Shown here: positions 32,727 through 41,765 of the stretch, one piece after another | Layout of the letters: every line of letters begins with the position of its first letter | Position numbering within the stretch: position 1 is the first letter of the stretch | NCBI RefSeq assembly: GCF_024622975.1 | Contig: NZ_JANJZT010000001.1 | Span: forward strand, 1-64,000 | Reading direction: 5' to 3' | Length of the DNA: 64,000 nt | Origin: Blautia caecimuris | GTDB lineage: Bacteria > Bacillota > Clostridia > Lachnospirales > Lachnospiraceae | Program-made: the position numbers and the translations under genes | Notes under the pieces: generated by a model | Told to the model about the DNA's origin: nothing | Databases searched by the model: none | Seen by the model: the letters and a program-made list of their open reading frames with translations, nothing else

Positions 32727-33422
32727 TTGAAAAAATATGTGATGGAGCTTGTGATGTCCGGGCTTCTGCTGGTGTGCTTTTTGCTTTTGTCCAGACAGGC
32801 AGCCCAGGTTTCCGGAACCATGAAAGAACAGGAAAACCGTAAGGAAATCATTGCGGTCGATCCCGGACACGGGGGAGCGGATCCGGGAATGGTGGGGCTT
32901 AATGGACTGGAGGAAAAGGAAATCAATCTGAAGATAGCCTGTAAACTGGAACGCGTACTTACAGATAAGGGGTATCAGGTGGTAATGACACGAAAGAAAG
33001 ATCAGGGGCTTTATGATGCTTCTGCGCCAAATAAAAAATCTCAGGATATGCAGAGGCGGATCGCCTTTCTGGAAAATGCTTCTCCTGTGCTGACTGTCAG
33101 TATTCATCAGAACAGCTATTCTGACCCGGATGTCAGGGGACCGCAGGTCTTTTATTATGAAAGCTCCCAGGAAGGAAAAAGACTGGCACAGGAAGTACAG
33201 GAGAGTATGAACCGGAAACTGAATCCTCAAAAACCGCGTACCATAAAGGGAAATACCAGCTATTACCTTTTGAAAAGAAGTAAGGGAACACTGATCATTG
33301 CAGAATGTGGTTTCCTGACAAACCCGGAGGAGGCTGCTCTTCTTCAGAAGGAAGAATACCAGCAAAAGGTTGCTCAGGCAGTTGCGGATGGTATAGAGTC
33401 GTACCTCAGCAGCAGGAAATAA
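32727..33422 (+). CDS. cwlD: CwlD-like N-acetylmuramoyl-L-alanine amidase, spore cortex
   Basis: 231 residues from TTG 32727, with AAGGA 9 nt upstream. One N-terminal TM or signal anchor (about 5-22) is followed by an Amidase_3 domain with zinc ligands in DPGHGGADPG (His), EEKEINL (Glu) and SIHQN (His), and the catalytic Glu in IIAECGFLTNPEE. CwlD starts formation of muramic-delta-lactam in the spore cortex. Position behind spoIIGA-sigE supports this over a vegetative amidase. Confidence 0.88.
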   Translation: MKKYVMELVMSGLLLVCFLLLSRQAAQVSGTMKEQENRKEIIAVDPGHGGADPGMVGLNGLEEKEINLKIACKLERVLTDKGYQVVMTRKKDQGLYDASAPNKKSQDMQRRIAFLENASPVLTVSIHQNSYSDPDVRGPQVFYYESSQEGKRLAQEVQESMNRKLNPQKPRTIKGNTSYYLLKRSKGTLIIAECGFLTNPEEAALLQKEEYQQKVAQAVADGIESYLSSRK

Positions 33423-33427
33423 AAAAG

Positions 33428-33476
33428 AAAATCGCTGTATCCTTTAAATTTACCAGAGGAGACGGCGATTTTTGTA
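33428..33476 (+). terminator. Terminator of the sporulation block
   Basis: AAAATCGCTGT (33428-33438) pairs with ACGGCGATTTT (33462-33472), one G-T pair, followed by more Ts. An extended -10 (TGGTATACT, about 33497-33505) for the next genes lies just beyond. Confidence 0.75.
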
Positions 33477-33549
33477 TTTTCAGAATCAGGATACTTTGGT
33501 ATACTGTTAATGATCAAATTAACAGAAAAATAAAAACAGAGGAGTATGT

Positions 33550-35526
33550 ATGACTGGGATTTTGTATCTGATCCTGGGAAGTCTTTGCGGAAAAGAGCTT
33601 GCAGAGATTTTTGTGGGACAGAAGAAAACCGGAAAAAATAACAGGATCTGGCTGGTTCTGCCAGGAGCATTTGGAGTTGGAATGCTTGCTTTTGGCTGGG
33701 TAACGTATCTCATTGCCTGGGCTGCCAGCGCCGCAGGAGCAGACAAACCGCTGATATACGGAAACCTGCTGACAATGGCTGCAGGAGCTGTTTTTCTTTT
33801 GGGCATCTATATTCAGAGATACAGGAAAAACAAAAGGATTTTTACAGATAAGGGTCTGGTTGAGGATAAACAGCTGTTTTGGAAGGAACTGATATTTTTT
33901 TCTGTGCTGTTTGTATTTCTTACCTGGATCATGTTCTATGTATTTTACATAAAGGACGGGATTCTGTATTCAGGATTTACCGTGTTCGGTGATTATGCGC
34001 CCCATACGGCAATGATGCGGTCTTTTTCTTTGCAGAATAATTTTCCTACCCAGTATCCTCATTTTGGAGGACAGGACGTAAAATATCATTTTATGTTTCA
34101 GTTTCTTGTGGGAAATCTGGAGTTTCTGGGACTCCGGCTTGACATTGCTTACAACGCCGCAAGTATTCTGGCGCTTCTGGGATTTCTTATGCTGCTTTAC
34201 AGTATTGCCAGACATGTTGTGGGAAGTGGAAAGGCAGGAGTGCTGACGGTTCTCTTTTTCTTTTTCCGCAGCGCGCTGACTTTTTTTCAGTTTCTGTGGG
34301 AGCATCTGCGCGCCGGAGATCTGCTCCAGGTACTGCAGGAAAACACTTCATTTATCGGATATACAACAAATGAAGACTGGGGACTGTGGAATTTTAATGT
34401 ATATCTGAATCAGAGACATCTTGCCTTTGGACTTCTGATCGTGGCTCTTGCTGTGTGGATGTATCTGGACTGGGTGGAACAGGGATGCCGCCATAAGGAG
34501 AAAGGGCTTGTGTGGTTCAGGAACAGGCTTTTTTCAAAGGAGGCATGGAAATGCAGGTATGTGGAAAACGCGCTGGCAGCAGGCCTTCTCATCGGCATGA
34601 CTTCCTTCTGGAACGGAGCGGCTGTTATTGGAGGACTTCTGATTTTAATGGGCTTTGCTGTGTGCTCAGACGGTAAGCTGGACTATCTGATCACAGCTGT
34701 TACGGCTGTTGTATTTTCGGTTCTTCAGACCAGACTTTTTATGAAAGGCTCTTCTGTGGAGGCTGCCTTTCAGTGGGGATTTATCGCAGAGGATAAAAGC
34801 GCTGCAGGCGTCCTTTGGTATCTGATCCAGATGAGCGGCATCTTTTTTGTGGGAGCGCTGATTTTATTCTTTTTCTACAAAAAAAGGCTTCAGCGGGCAG
34901 TTCTTGTAAGCTGTCTGTTTCCACTTGTATTTGCCTTCAGCTTCTCCCTGACACCGGATATTACTGTGAATCATAAATACATTATGATTTCCTATGCATT
35001 TCTGGCAATGTTCTGGGCAGGAGCCGTGTGCCTTCTGTTCCGGAAAAAATGGCAGGGCCGTATTCTTGCAGCAGTGCTTACAGTGTGTCTGACGATCACG
35101 GGAATTTATGATTTTGTGATCATAGTAAGAGATAACGGGCCGGGACACAGAGTAACGGTAAATACAAACAGCAGTCTTACAGACTGGCTGGCACAAAATC
35201 TGGACAGCCGGGATCTGATCCTGACGCCGGAATACAGCATCAGTGAAGTGACAATGGCCGGAGTGATGATGTATCTGGGCTGGCCCTATTATGCATGGTC
35301 GGCAGGATATGATACCTATGGCCGGGCGGAAAACGCAAAGGAAATTTATACTTCCCGGGATCCGGAGAGGGTAAAGAGTCTTGTTCAGCAGGAGAGGATC
35401 ACCTATATTCTTTTTGAAGAGGGAATGACTTTTGAAGAAGAAACCTGCATAGAGACTACGATTAAATCAGTATACAGGCTGGCATACCAGTCGGAAGATG
35501 GGAGAATCAGAATTTATGAAACCTGA
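33550..35526 (+). CDS. DUF2298-like multi-pass membrane protein, probable GT-C-type glycosyltransferase
   Basis: 658 residues with about 13-14 hydrophobic helices. The loop after the first helices (FTVFGDYAPHTAMMRSFSLQ and the NFPTQYPHFGGQDVKYHFM stretch) contains acidic and aromatic residues typical of GT-C enzymes, and the C-terminal soluble part (MYLGWPYYAWSAGYDTYGRA, RDPERVKSLVQQERITYILF) matches the layout of DUF2298 (YYY) proteins. Such proteins are thought to use polyprenyl-phosphate sugars; the acceptor is unknown. CAGAGGAG precedes the ATG. It overlaps its paralogue by 11 nt. Confidence 0.7.
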   Translation: MTGILYLILGSLCGKELAEIFVGQKKTGKNNRIWLVLPGAFGVGMLAFGWVTYLIAWAASAAGADKPLIYGNLLTMAAGAVFLLGIYIQRYRKNKRIFTDKGLVEDKQLFWKELIFFSVLFVFLTWIMFYVFYIKDGILYSGFTVFGDYAPHTAMMRSFSLQNNFPTQYPHFGGQDVKYHFMFQFLVGNLEFLGLRLDIAYNAASILALLGFLMLLYSIARHVVGSGKAGVLTVLFFFFRSALTFFQFLWEHLRAGDLLQVLQENTSFIGYTTNEDWGLWNFNVYLNQRHLAFGLLIVALAVWMYLDWVEQGCRHKEKGLVWFRNRLFSKEAWKCRYVENALAAGLLIGMTSFWNGAAVIGGLLILMGFAVCSDGKLDYLITAVTAVVFSVLQTRLFMKGSSVEAAFQWGFIAEDKSAAGVLWYLIQMSGIFFVGALILFFFYKKRLQRAVLVSCLFPLVFAFSFSLTPDITVNHKYIMISYAFLAMFWAGAVCLLFRKKWQGRILAAVLTVCLTITGIYDFVIIVRDNGPGHRVTVNTNSSLTDWLAQNLDSRDLILTPEYSISEVTMAGVMMYLGWPYYAWSAGYDTYGRAENAKEIYTSRDPERVKSLVQQERITYILFEEGMTFEEETCIETTIKSVYRLAYQSEDGRIRIYET

Positions 35527-37774
35527 TATAATAAAAAAAGTAACAATAAGGGCAGTTCCTGCAGCCGTTCTTATAGCATTGTCTGCATATCTGCTGAAAG
35601 GAGACGTATGGACTTTCTGGACCTGGTATCTTCTTGCAATGGTTCTGGGAATTGTGACCATGCCTCTGACAGGAAGGCTTTTCCGGGAATTTGACGATAA
35701 GGGCTGGATGTTTTCCAAGGTTCTGGCAGTGGTTGTCACAGGATTCGGAACCTGGTTTCTCGTTGCGGTCAAACTTTTGAAATTCACTTCACTGACCTGT
35801 ATCGGGGTGACTTTGGCCTGTGGGGCCGGCTGTCTTTTGCTTGGAAAAGCGCAGCATAAAAAAGGGATCGAGTGTCTTCCGGTAAATCATCTGGATCTGG
35901 TGTACTGGGAGGAAATCCTGTTTTTTGTTTTTTTCCTTCTGTGGACTTATCTGGCAGGATTTCATCCTGCGGCATACGGAACAGAAAAATTTATGGATTA
36001 TGGGTTTATGGAAGCCATGATGCGAAGCACCACTCTTCCGGCAGTTGACCTGTGGTATTCAGAGGGAAATATCAACTATTATTATGGCGGCCAGTATTTT
36101 GCAGTATTCCTTACAAAGCTTTCCGGAACCAGCGTGGAGTTGACCTATAACCTGATGCGCACCTTTGTGGCAGGACTTGCCTTTTCCCTTCCGTTTTCTC
36201 TTATATACCAGATGACCAGGGACAGAATGGGAAAAAGAGCTGCAGGCGCAGTGGGATGGAGAAGATATTTTCCTCAGATCACAGGCGTGGTGGCGGGAAT
36301 TTCTGTTTCCATTGCCGGAAATATGCACTATGTGGTTTATGGACAGGTGCTTCCTTTTCTTCAGAAACTGACAGGACAGGAGCCGGACAGCTACTGGTTT
36401 CCTGACGCGACAAGATATATTGGTTTTAACCCGGATGTTCCGGATAAGACAATTCATGAATTTCCCTGCTATTCGTTTGTTCTGGGAGATCTTCATGCCC
36501 ACGTGGTCAATATTATGTTCGTCCTTCTGTTATTGGGACTTTTATATGCCTGGATAAAAATGGTACGGAAAAAAGATTTTGTTCTGGGACAGCCGGGGAC
36601 AGGGGAATTCTGGGGAAAACAGCTTTTCATGCCTCAGATCCTTCTGGCGGCAGTGCTTCTCGGTATGTTCCACTGGACGAATTTCTGGGATTTTGTTATT
36701 TACTTTGTGGTAACAGGAGGAGTTGTACTTTTTACCAATATTGTTCTGATGAAAGGTCAGACCAAATGGATCCTTGGAGTTACGGCGGCTCAGGCAGCAG
36801 AGGTTCTGGCTGTGGGAACCGTGGTGATTCTTCCTTTTACCCTGAATTTTGAGACAATGGTCCAGGGTGTGGCGGTGGCCCAGTATCATTCCCTTCCTCA
36901 TCAGCTTTTGATCCTGTGGGGGCTTCCGGCGATTCTGACTGTGATTTTTGTGATCGTTCTTCTGGTGGAAAAGCTCAGCGGCGCAAAGCATAAGACGATT
37001 TTTCATTTTATGGAATCTCTGAAGCTTCCGGATCTTTTTGCAATGATCATGGGGCTGTGTGCCATTGGACTGGTACTGATCCCGGAGCTTGTGTATGTGC
37101 GGGATATTTACGAAAACGGAAATGCCCGTGCCAATACCATGTTCAAGCTCACGTATCAGGCATACATTATGTTTGGAATGACAATGGCTTATGTGATTTT
37201 CCGGCTGATGGTGATTTCCTACAAAAAATTTTTAAAGGCAGCCGCAGGGGTGGCTCTGATCCTTCTTGTGTGGACCTGGGGATATTTTGGAAACAGCGTC
37301 AGCTCATGGTTTGGAAATGTGCAGGATCCCTCCCAGTATAAAGGGCTGAATGCCACGGCTTTTCTGGAAACGGACTTCCCTGAAGACGCAGCCGGAATAC
37401 GATGGCTGAAAAAAAATATTACCGGATCTCCGGTGGTTCTGGAGGCAAACGGGGACAGCTATACAGAGTATGAGCGTGTATCAGCAATGACCGGCCTGCC
37501 CACAGTTCTTGGATGGTATGTCCATGAATGGCTGTGGCGGAATGATGTGGCGGATCTGAATACAAAGAGCGGAGATATTGAGCTGATCTACACCTCACAG
37601 GATGAAAAACAGGTAAAGGAGCTTGTGGAAAAATATGATGTTTCCTATATTTTTGTAGGTTCCTGTGAGAAAAACAAATATGGAGAAAATCTGAACCATG
37701 AGCTTCTTAGCAGCCTGGGAGAGACTGTGTTCCAGGATGGAAGTTCAGGAACCTATATTGTAAAAGTCGGATAG
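35516..37774 (+). CDS. DUF2298 (YYY) multi-pass membrane protein, probable GT-C-type glycosyltransferase
   Basis: 752 residues from ATG 35516 (GGGAG about 11 nt upstream; the earlier ATG 35498 lacks a site). About 14 TM helices. Diagnostic stretches are GTEKFMDYGFMEAMMRS, the SEGNINYYYGGQYFAVFLTK stretch that gives the family its YYY name, FPCYSFVLGDLHAHVVN with HxH, and the C-terminal TGLPTVLGWYVHEWLWR. It forms a tandem pair with the preceding gene, with a terminator behind. Envelope glycan assembly is likely, but the substrate is not known. Confidence 0.82.
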   Translation: MKPDIIKKVTIRAVPAAVLIALSAYLLKGDVWTFWTWYLLAMVLGIVTMPLTGRLFREFDDKGWMFSKVLAVVVTGFGTWFLVAVKLLKFTSLTCIGVTLACGAGCLLLGKAQHKKGIECLPVNHLDLVYWEEILFFVFFLLWTYLAGFHPAAYGTEKFMDYGFMEAMMRSTTLPAVDLWYSEGNINYYYGGQYFAVFLTKLSGTSVELTYNLMRTFVAGLAFSLPFSLIYQMTRDRMGKRAAGAVGWRRYFPQITGVVAGISVSIAGNMHYVVYGQVLPFLQKLTGQEPDSYWFPDATRYIGFNPDVPDKTIHEFPCYSFVLGDLHAHVVNIMFVLLLLGLLYAWIKMVRKKDFVLGQPGTGEFWGKQLFMPQILLAAVLLGMFHWTNFWDFVIYFVVTGGVVLFTNIVLMKGQTKWILGVTAAQAAEVLAVGTVVILPFTLNFETMVQGVAVAQYHSLPHQLLILWGLPAILTVIFVIVLLVEKLSGAKHKTIFHFMESLKLPDLFAMIMGLCAIGLVLIPELVYVRDIYENGNARANTMFKLTYQAYIMFGMTMAYVIFRLMVISYKKFLKAAAGVALILLVWTWGYFGNSVSSWFGNVQDPSQYKGLNATAFLETDFPEDAAGIRWLKKNITGSPVVLEANGDSYTEYERVSAMTGLPTVLGWYVHEWLWRNDVADLNTKSGDIELIYTSQDEKQVKELVEKYDVSYIFVGSCEKNKYGENLNHELLSSLGETVFQDGSSGTYIVKVG

Positions 37775-37798
37775 GGGAAGATTTCTCTGAAACAGAAA

Positions 37799-37847
37799 AG
37801 GACTGTCTGAATCTGAAAATATCAAGTTCAGGCAGTCCTGTTTTTTT
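37799..37847 (+). terminator. Terminator of the DUF2298 pair
   Basis: AGGACTGTCTGAA (37799-37811) pairs with TTCAGGCAGTCCT (37827-37839), followed by G and seven Ts. Confidence 0.92.
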
Positions 37848-37886
37848 GCATCCGGTAAAGGAAAATGAGATATATCTGAGCTGTTT

Positions 37887-38423
37887 TTACTGTATCCCCA
37901 GCTGATGTGCGAAAGCCAGAAACTGTTTTTCCATATCCCGGAAGGGATGCTCTTCCAGATCAGGCACAGACTGAAGCGGTATGGTGGGATGATTTTTTTC
38001 ACCCGGGAACAGAATCGGAAGTTCCGCAGAAAGAATATCGTTGTCAATCTGTTTCCACACCATATGTTCTTCAGAAGACAGGTCATTCAGATTAAATTTT
38101 TCCCAGATCACATTCATGATCATTTCTTCAATTTCAAGATAATTAGACAGATGCGCCTTTACCGGGCGGATGATGTCTGAGATATAGGCTTCGCTGGCAT
38201 CGTGAAGCAGACAGGCAAGAATCATGCGGTCAGACCATCCTCTGGCCCGGGCTTCCTCTGCACAGTTGAGACAGTGCTGGGCTACGGAATAAAAGATCAG
38301 AGTCTGACCTCCGCCCCGGCAAAGATAACTGAGGGCGTGCGCGATATCTTCCAGACAGATATTTTTCGGCTTGATGTGCATGGGATCAAATTTTCTGCCG
38401 GTATAGGTGTTCATAATACTCAT
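37887..38423 (-). CDS. HD-domain phosphohydrolase
   Basis: 178 residues from ATG 38423. HD-superfamily metal ligands appear as FYSVAQHCLNCAE (His), CLLHDASEAYISDI (His-Asp) and QIDNDILSAE (Asp), the layout of YfbR/YedJ-type 5'-nucleotidases and related phosphohydrolases; the substrate is probably a nucleotide. An in-frame extension to 38486 is rejected because it crosses a terminator-like hairpin. GAAAGGAGC, the 3' arm of that hairpin, is the ribosome binding site. Confidence 0.82.
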   Translation of the reverse strand: MSIMNTYTGRKFDPMHIKPKNICLEDIAHALSYLCRGGGQTLIFYSVAQHCLNCAEEARARGWSDRMILACLLHDASEAYISDIIRPVKAHLSNYLEIEEMIMNVIWEKFNLNDLSSEEHMVWKQIDNDILSAELPILFPGEKNHPTIPLQSVPDLEEHPFRDMEKQFLAFAHQLGIQ

Positions 38424-38484
38424 AAAAAGCTCCTTTCTCCGGAAATCATATATGCTCAGATTAGCATATTTCCGGGAAAGGAGC
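38424..38484 (-). terminator. Long terminator-like hairpin whose 3' arm is the ribosome binding site of the HD gene
   Basis: On the minus strand GCTCCTTTC (38476-38484) pairs with GAAAGGAGC (38429-38437), CCGGAAAT with ATTTCCGG, and ATGC with GCAT, closing on an 8-nt loop. Then TTTTT (38424-38428) abuts the ATG. It should stop read-through from the regulator gene upstream and also hide the ribosome binding site. A weak promoter (TTGCTC, 17 bp, TAATCT) begins within the 5' arm. Confidence 0.75.
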
Positions 38485-38497
38485 AAGGCGTCAGTGG

Positions 38498-39997
38498 TTA
38501 AAGTGTGCGTTTTGAAATTTTTGATGGGGGGGGTAAAACTGCTTCCTTTTTACTGCACAGCTGCCGGTACTGGAGTGTGCGGATTTCGCATTTAATGAAA
38601 TCCACAGTTTCCTCAGGTGTGTAAAAACATGTGTCCTCAAGTGACTGCAGATAATCGAGAAAAACAGACAGAAGCCCGGTCTCATTAAACATAAGATAGG
38701 TGGTCTGGTTTTCGGCGTTATCAAAGGAAAAATAACCCATAGTTTCATTTACACAAAGGTGAAGATTAATTGGAAGCTGATCGAGGGGCTGTTTCAGCAT
38801 ACGGTACGTACCCTGGCTGCAGCAGGGCAGAAGCTTCTGAAGCATCTGTAGCCGTTCTGTGGGAAGAAACGGGCGATAAAAATCAGAAGGGATTTCTTTT
38901 AAAAGTCCTGTCTGTGTAAATCGCTGGATTCCCGTTTTTGTAAAATAAACATGCATACTGGCAAGATTTTCTGTATTTTTATTAAAAAATGCACCAATGA
39001 GAGGCAGCAGTCTGTTACGGTCGGGAAGCATGGGAGAAAGCGCATGTTCCAGAATCCTGTCAGTAATAAACGGAGTAAAACATGCTTCCGGCTGAAGGAG
39101 ATAACTGTCAGCGGCATTTAGAGAAATATTCTGCAGCATATGTAAATTATTTGGAAGCATATGAAAAATCTGAAAAAGCGGAGTACATTTAGTCTGGAAA
39201 GAATAAAATATTTTCCAGAACTGAGCTACGATATTCGGATCGCTGTAAAAAATACCATACTGGTAATCTGAGGAAAAGGAAACCGCATACCGGGATGTGA
39301 CAATAAAATATGGCAGGACATTCAGATTAAAAAAATGTGAATGAATACTGTCATAAAAGTATGATGCCTGATAATTCAGATTTCGGAGATATAAAGGAAA
39401 GATATTATTAAAATATTCCAGATTATACAGTTCATGGTCTTTATTCAGGATCTCGCTGTTGCTCAGGCAGAAAATGTGGCGTATTTCCAGTGTATATCCC
39501 AGATTCAGGCTGGAAAGAAGACTGAACAGCCCTTCATGATCAGGCTGCATAAACAGGGCGGCTTTTCCTTCGCCTTTGCCGGATTCTGTCAGCAGTATAT
39601 TGCGGAGAGCATAATTTAATTCTACCTGTGTCTGAATTGAGGCACAGGCAGGCGTCCGGGATTCATTTTTGAAACCGGAATCAGCGGCGGAGCCGGTATG
39701 AATAGAAAATTTATCCGGAAAATGCATGAGAAAATTTTCTGTACTTTTTCTTCGATAGTAATTATTTGCTCCAATCCTGGAAATTTCATAAGCCTCTTTA
39801 AACTGCTCATCTTCGGTAGGTGTCAGTCGCATAAAATCAGACATTTTTTCAATGATATCCCGAGAAGGAGGATTTCGTTTTCCGTTGATTATTTTGTACA
39901 TAGTGGCACGGTCAAAATCGCAATATTTACTGAGCGGATAGACCTTTATATTTTTTTCGTGAATAAACTGACTGAGTATATTTGAAAATTCGGACAT
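38498..39997 (-). CDS. Large HTH transcriptional regulator, divergent from the zinc-ribbon cluster
   Basis: 499 residues. Residues about 1-70 form an XRE/Cro-type HTH (LSKYCDFDRATMYKIINGKR, then NPPSRDIIEKMSDFMRLT). The remaining 430 residues are a soluble alpha/beta region with many Leu and Tyr and no domain I recognise; there is no TM or signal. It is transcribed away from the accessory cluster starting at 40267 and is the natural candidate to regulate it. Near its 3' end a tract of eight Cs (coding strand, 38526-38533) encodes part of VLPPPSKIS. Confidence 0.75.
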   Translation of the reverse strand: MSEFSNILSQFIHEKNIKVYPLSKYCDFDRATMYKIINGKRNPPSRDIIEKMSDFMRLTPTEDEQFKEAYEISRIGANNYYRRKSTENFLMHFPDKFSIHTGSAADSGFKNESRTPACASIQTQVELNYALRNILLTESGKGEGKAALFMQPDHEGLFSLLSSLNLGYTLEIRHIFCLSNSEILNKDHELYNLEYFNNIFPLYLRNLNYQASYFYDSIHSHFFNLNVLPYFIVTSRYAVSFSSDYQYGIFYSDPNIVAQFWKIFYSFQTKCTPLFQIFHMLPNNLHMLQNISLNAADSYLLQPEACFTPFITDRILEHALSPMLPDRNRLLPLIGAFFNKNTENLASMHVYFTKTGIQRFTQTGLLKEIPSDFYRPFLPTERLQMLQKLLPCCSQGTYRMLKQPLDQLPINLHLCVNETMGYFSFDNAENQTTYLMFNETGLLSVFLDYLQSLEDTCFYTPEETVDFIKCEIRTLQYRQLCSKKEAVLPPPSKISKRTL

Positions 39998-40109
39998 AAT
40001 AGATATTTTTCCTCACATTCTGTTTCTTGTGTATCTGTATTATTTTATCATAGTTTGGCTGTGAAAAAAGAAAAATTGCTGTTTTTGTGTGACAAGTATA
40101 AGAAAAAAA

Positions 40110-40129
40110 CTGCCTACAAACTATGCCAC
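40110..40129 (+). promoter_or_regulatory. Upstream motif copy 1 (CTGCC-N9-TGCCAC)
   Basis: CTGCCTACAAACTATGCCAC lies between the divergent regulator and the zinc-ribbon cluster. It matches copy 2 at 15 of 20 positions and is 61 bp from it, close to six helical turns. Confidence 0.5.
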
Positions 40130-40170
40130 AATTAGAAAAATGTAAAAAAATTGAAAAAAACAAAGGAAAT

Positions 40171-40223
40171 CTGCCCACAACTGATGTCACTTATTGTTCT
40201 CAGGCATAAAGCAAAGGTAAAAT
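40171..40223 (+). promoter_or_regulatory. Promoter of the zinc-ribbon cluster with motif copy 2
   Basis: CTGCCCACAACTGATGTCAC (40171-40190) stands 3 bp before TTGTTC (40194-40199), which is 18 bp from TAAAAT (40218-40223). The same motif-3 bp-promoter arrangement occurs at 49636. The position fits an activator site. Confidence 0.55.
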
Positions 40224-40266
40224 AAGAAAAAGACAAAGAAAAGATGATAAAGGTAAGGGAAAAAGA

Positions 40267-41763
40267 ATGGAATGTTTACGATGTGGAAAAGAAATCAGGG
40301 GAGATTCCCAGTTCTGTATTTACTGTGGACAAAAAGTAAGCCAGTGTGGATACGATCAGGAAACACAGAAACTTGCTGAGAAATTGGCAGATCTGGAAAA
40401 AGAGCAGGCAGAGCTGGAAAAGAAAAAACAAGAGACGCTTCAGGAAGAGCAGGACTTAAATCTGAAGCTGGATAACTATACCAGACTTCAAAAAGGAGAG
40501 TATGCAAGATGCCGCAAATGGAGGTCTGAGCCAGCCACAGCCAGAGAAGTTCAGCAGCGGGAAACAGAAAAGACTGCGAAAAGGACAAATTCTAAAATCC
40601 TTTTTCTGGCATTGAGCATGATATGCTGCGGCTCTTTGTTTCTTCCCTGGGTGAATGTGCCACTGTTTGCATGGATCATGGACTATGCAGAGGTGGATTA
40701 TCCTCTGAATTTTTTTAATATGATTACATCATTGCCGCTTCTTGAAGAGGGAGCAAGAGGAAAGGGATGGATTTATGAAACGAATATATGTTCTGCTCTT
40801 ATGCTTGATTTTATACTGTTTTTAATACTGATGGTAATTTTACTTTTGGTTTTTGGACTGTGTATTTATGAGCTTATTAAGCATCATTCAGAACTTTATA
40901 TGTATCAGAAAGTAAAATCAGCGTCTTTGTGGGGGATAGTCTGTGCAGCGGGAACCTGGCTTATATGTTTTTTTACGAATCTGTGGATCCAGAATGATTT
41001 TGGTGGAGAATGGTTTCGGTATTACGGAGGATATATTAATAGAACAGATTTAGTGCTAAAGGCAGATTCAGGAGTATGGCTGGTGCTTGTCGCCTCTGTA
41101 GCAGGTTACATATGCGCTAAGCTTGCAGAGGGAGAAGATGAAAAGGAAAAGAAAAAATATGGGGACACTCCTCTTGAAGTAACCAATTATGACCCGGTGC
41201 TTCCATTCAGGGCAGTAAGGCTGCTGATCAGGCAGAGCTTTTCTTTTACCGGTTATTCGTTTACTGCATTTTTGAAAGTTATGAGTTTTATGCACCAATC
41301 TGTTGACATGATTGAGGCAGAAATCCATGTGATCACAAACAGCGGCCATAAGTTTGTACTTCCTGCTATGACATTTTTTAAACCGGCGTCCGGTAAAGGC
41401 AGTGAAGTAGTGCTGAATGGTCAGCTTTATGGGAAACAGCTGGACTGTAATTTTAGTGATCTGAAAGAGGCTAAGATATATGTCAGACAATATGCGGTTG
41501 ACAGAGATGGTTCTGGTACAGATCAGCGAATTGTGAAAGAAAGTGTTTTTTCGAGAATCATAGAAGAAGGAAGCGGTTTTTCCGTGGACAGCGATTTTGT
41601 TACAGAAGACTTAAAATTAATGCGTCGGCAATATGGGGACAGTTATATGAAACGGGAGGGGTCACAGGGAGAAAACTGGATGTGTTCCTGCGGACAGATT
41701 TATGACCGCAAATTAAAGAACTGTCCTCTTTGTGGAAAAGAAAATCGGGAGGCAGAGATCTGA
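40267..41763 (+). CDS. Double zinc-ribbon, coiled-coil, four-TM protein of unknown function
   Basis: 498 residues. N-terminal zinc ribbon (CLRCGK and CIYCGQ, about 3-20), a Glu/Lys coiled-coil (about 30-80), four TM segments between about 108 and 285, a soluble C-terminal domain (about 300-470), and a second zinc ribbon at the very end (CSCGQ, CPLCGKEN). The TM core resembles generic Lachnospiraceae zinc-ribbon membrane proteins of no known role. First gene of the cluster and probable membrane hub, given two cytoplasmic zinc ribbons. Confidence 0.72.
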   Translation: MECLRCGKEIRGDSQFCIYCGQKVSQCGYDQETQKLAEKLADLEKEQAELEKKKQETLQEEQDLNLKLDNYTRLQKGEYARCRKWRSEPATAREVQQRETEKTAKRTNSKILFLALSMICCGSLFLPWVNVPLFAWIMDYAEVDYPLNFFNMITSLPLLEEGARGKGWIYETNICSALMLDFILFLILMVILLLVFGLCIYELIKHHSELYMYQKVKSASLWGIVCAAGTWLICFFTNLWIQNDFGGEWFRYYGGYINRTDLVLKADSGVWLVLVASVAGYICAKLAEGEDEKEKKKYGDTPLEVTNYDPVLPFRAVRLLIRQSFSFTGYSFTAFLKVMSFMHQSVDMIEAEIHVITNSGHKFVLPAMTFFKPASGKGSEVVLNGQLYGKQLDCNFSDLKEAKIYVRQYAVDRDGSGTDQRIVKESVFSRIIEEGSGFSVDSDFVTEDLKLMRRQYGDSYMKREGSQGENWMCSCGQIYDRKLKNCPLCGKENREAEI

Positions 41764-41765
41764 TT

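Noticed and set aside
40110-40190. Sigma-54 promoter reading of the CTGCC-N9-TGYCAC motif
   Set aside because: The reverse complement has TGGCA, but the required GC 12 bases on is missing, and normal -35/-10 elements follow in the forward sense.
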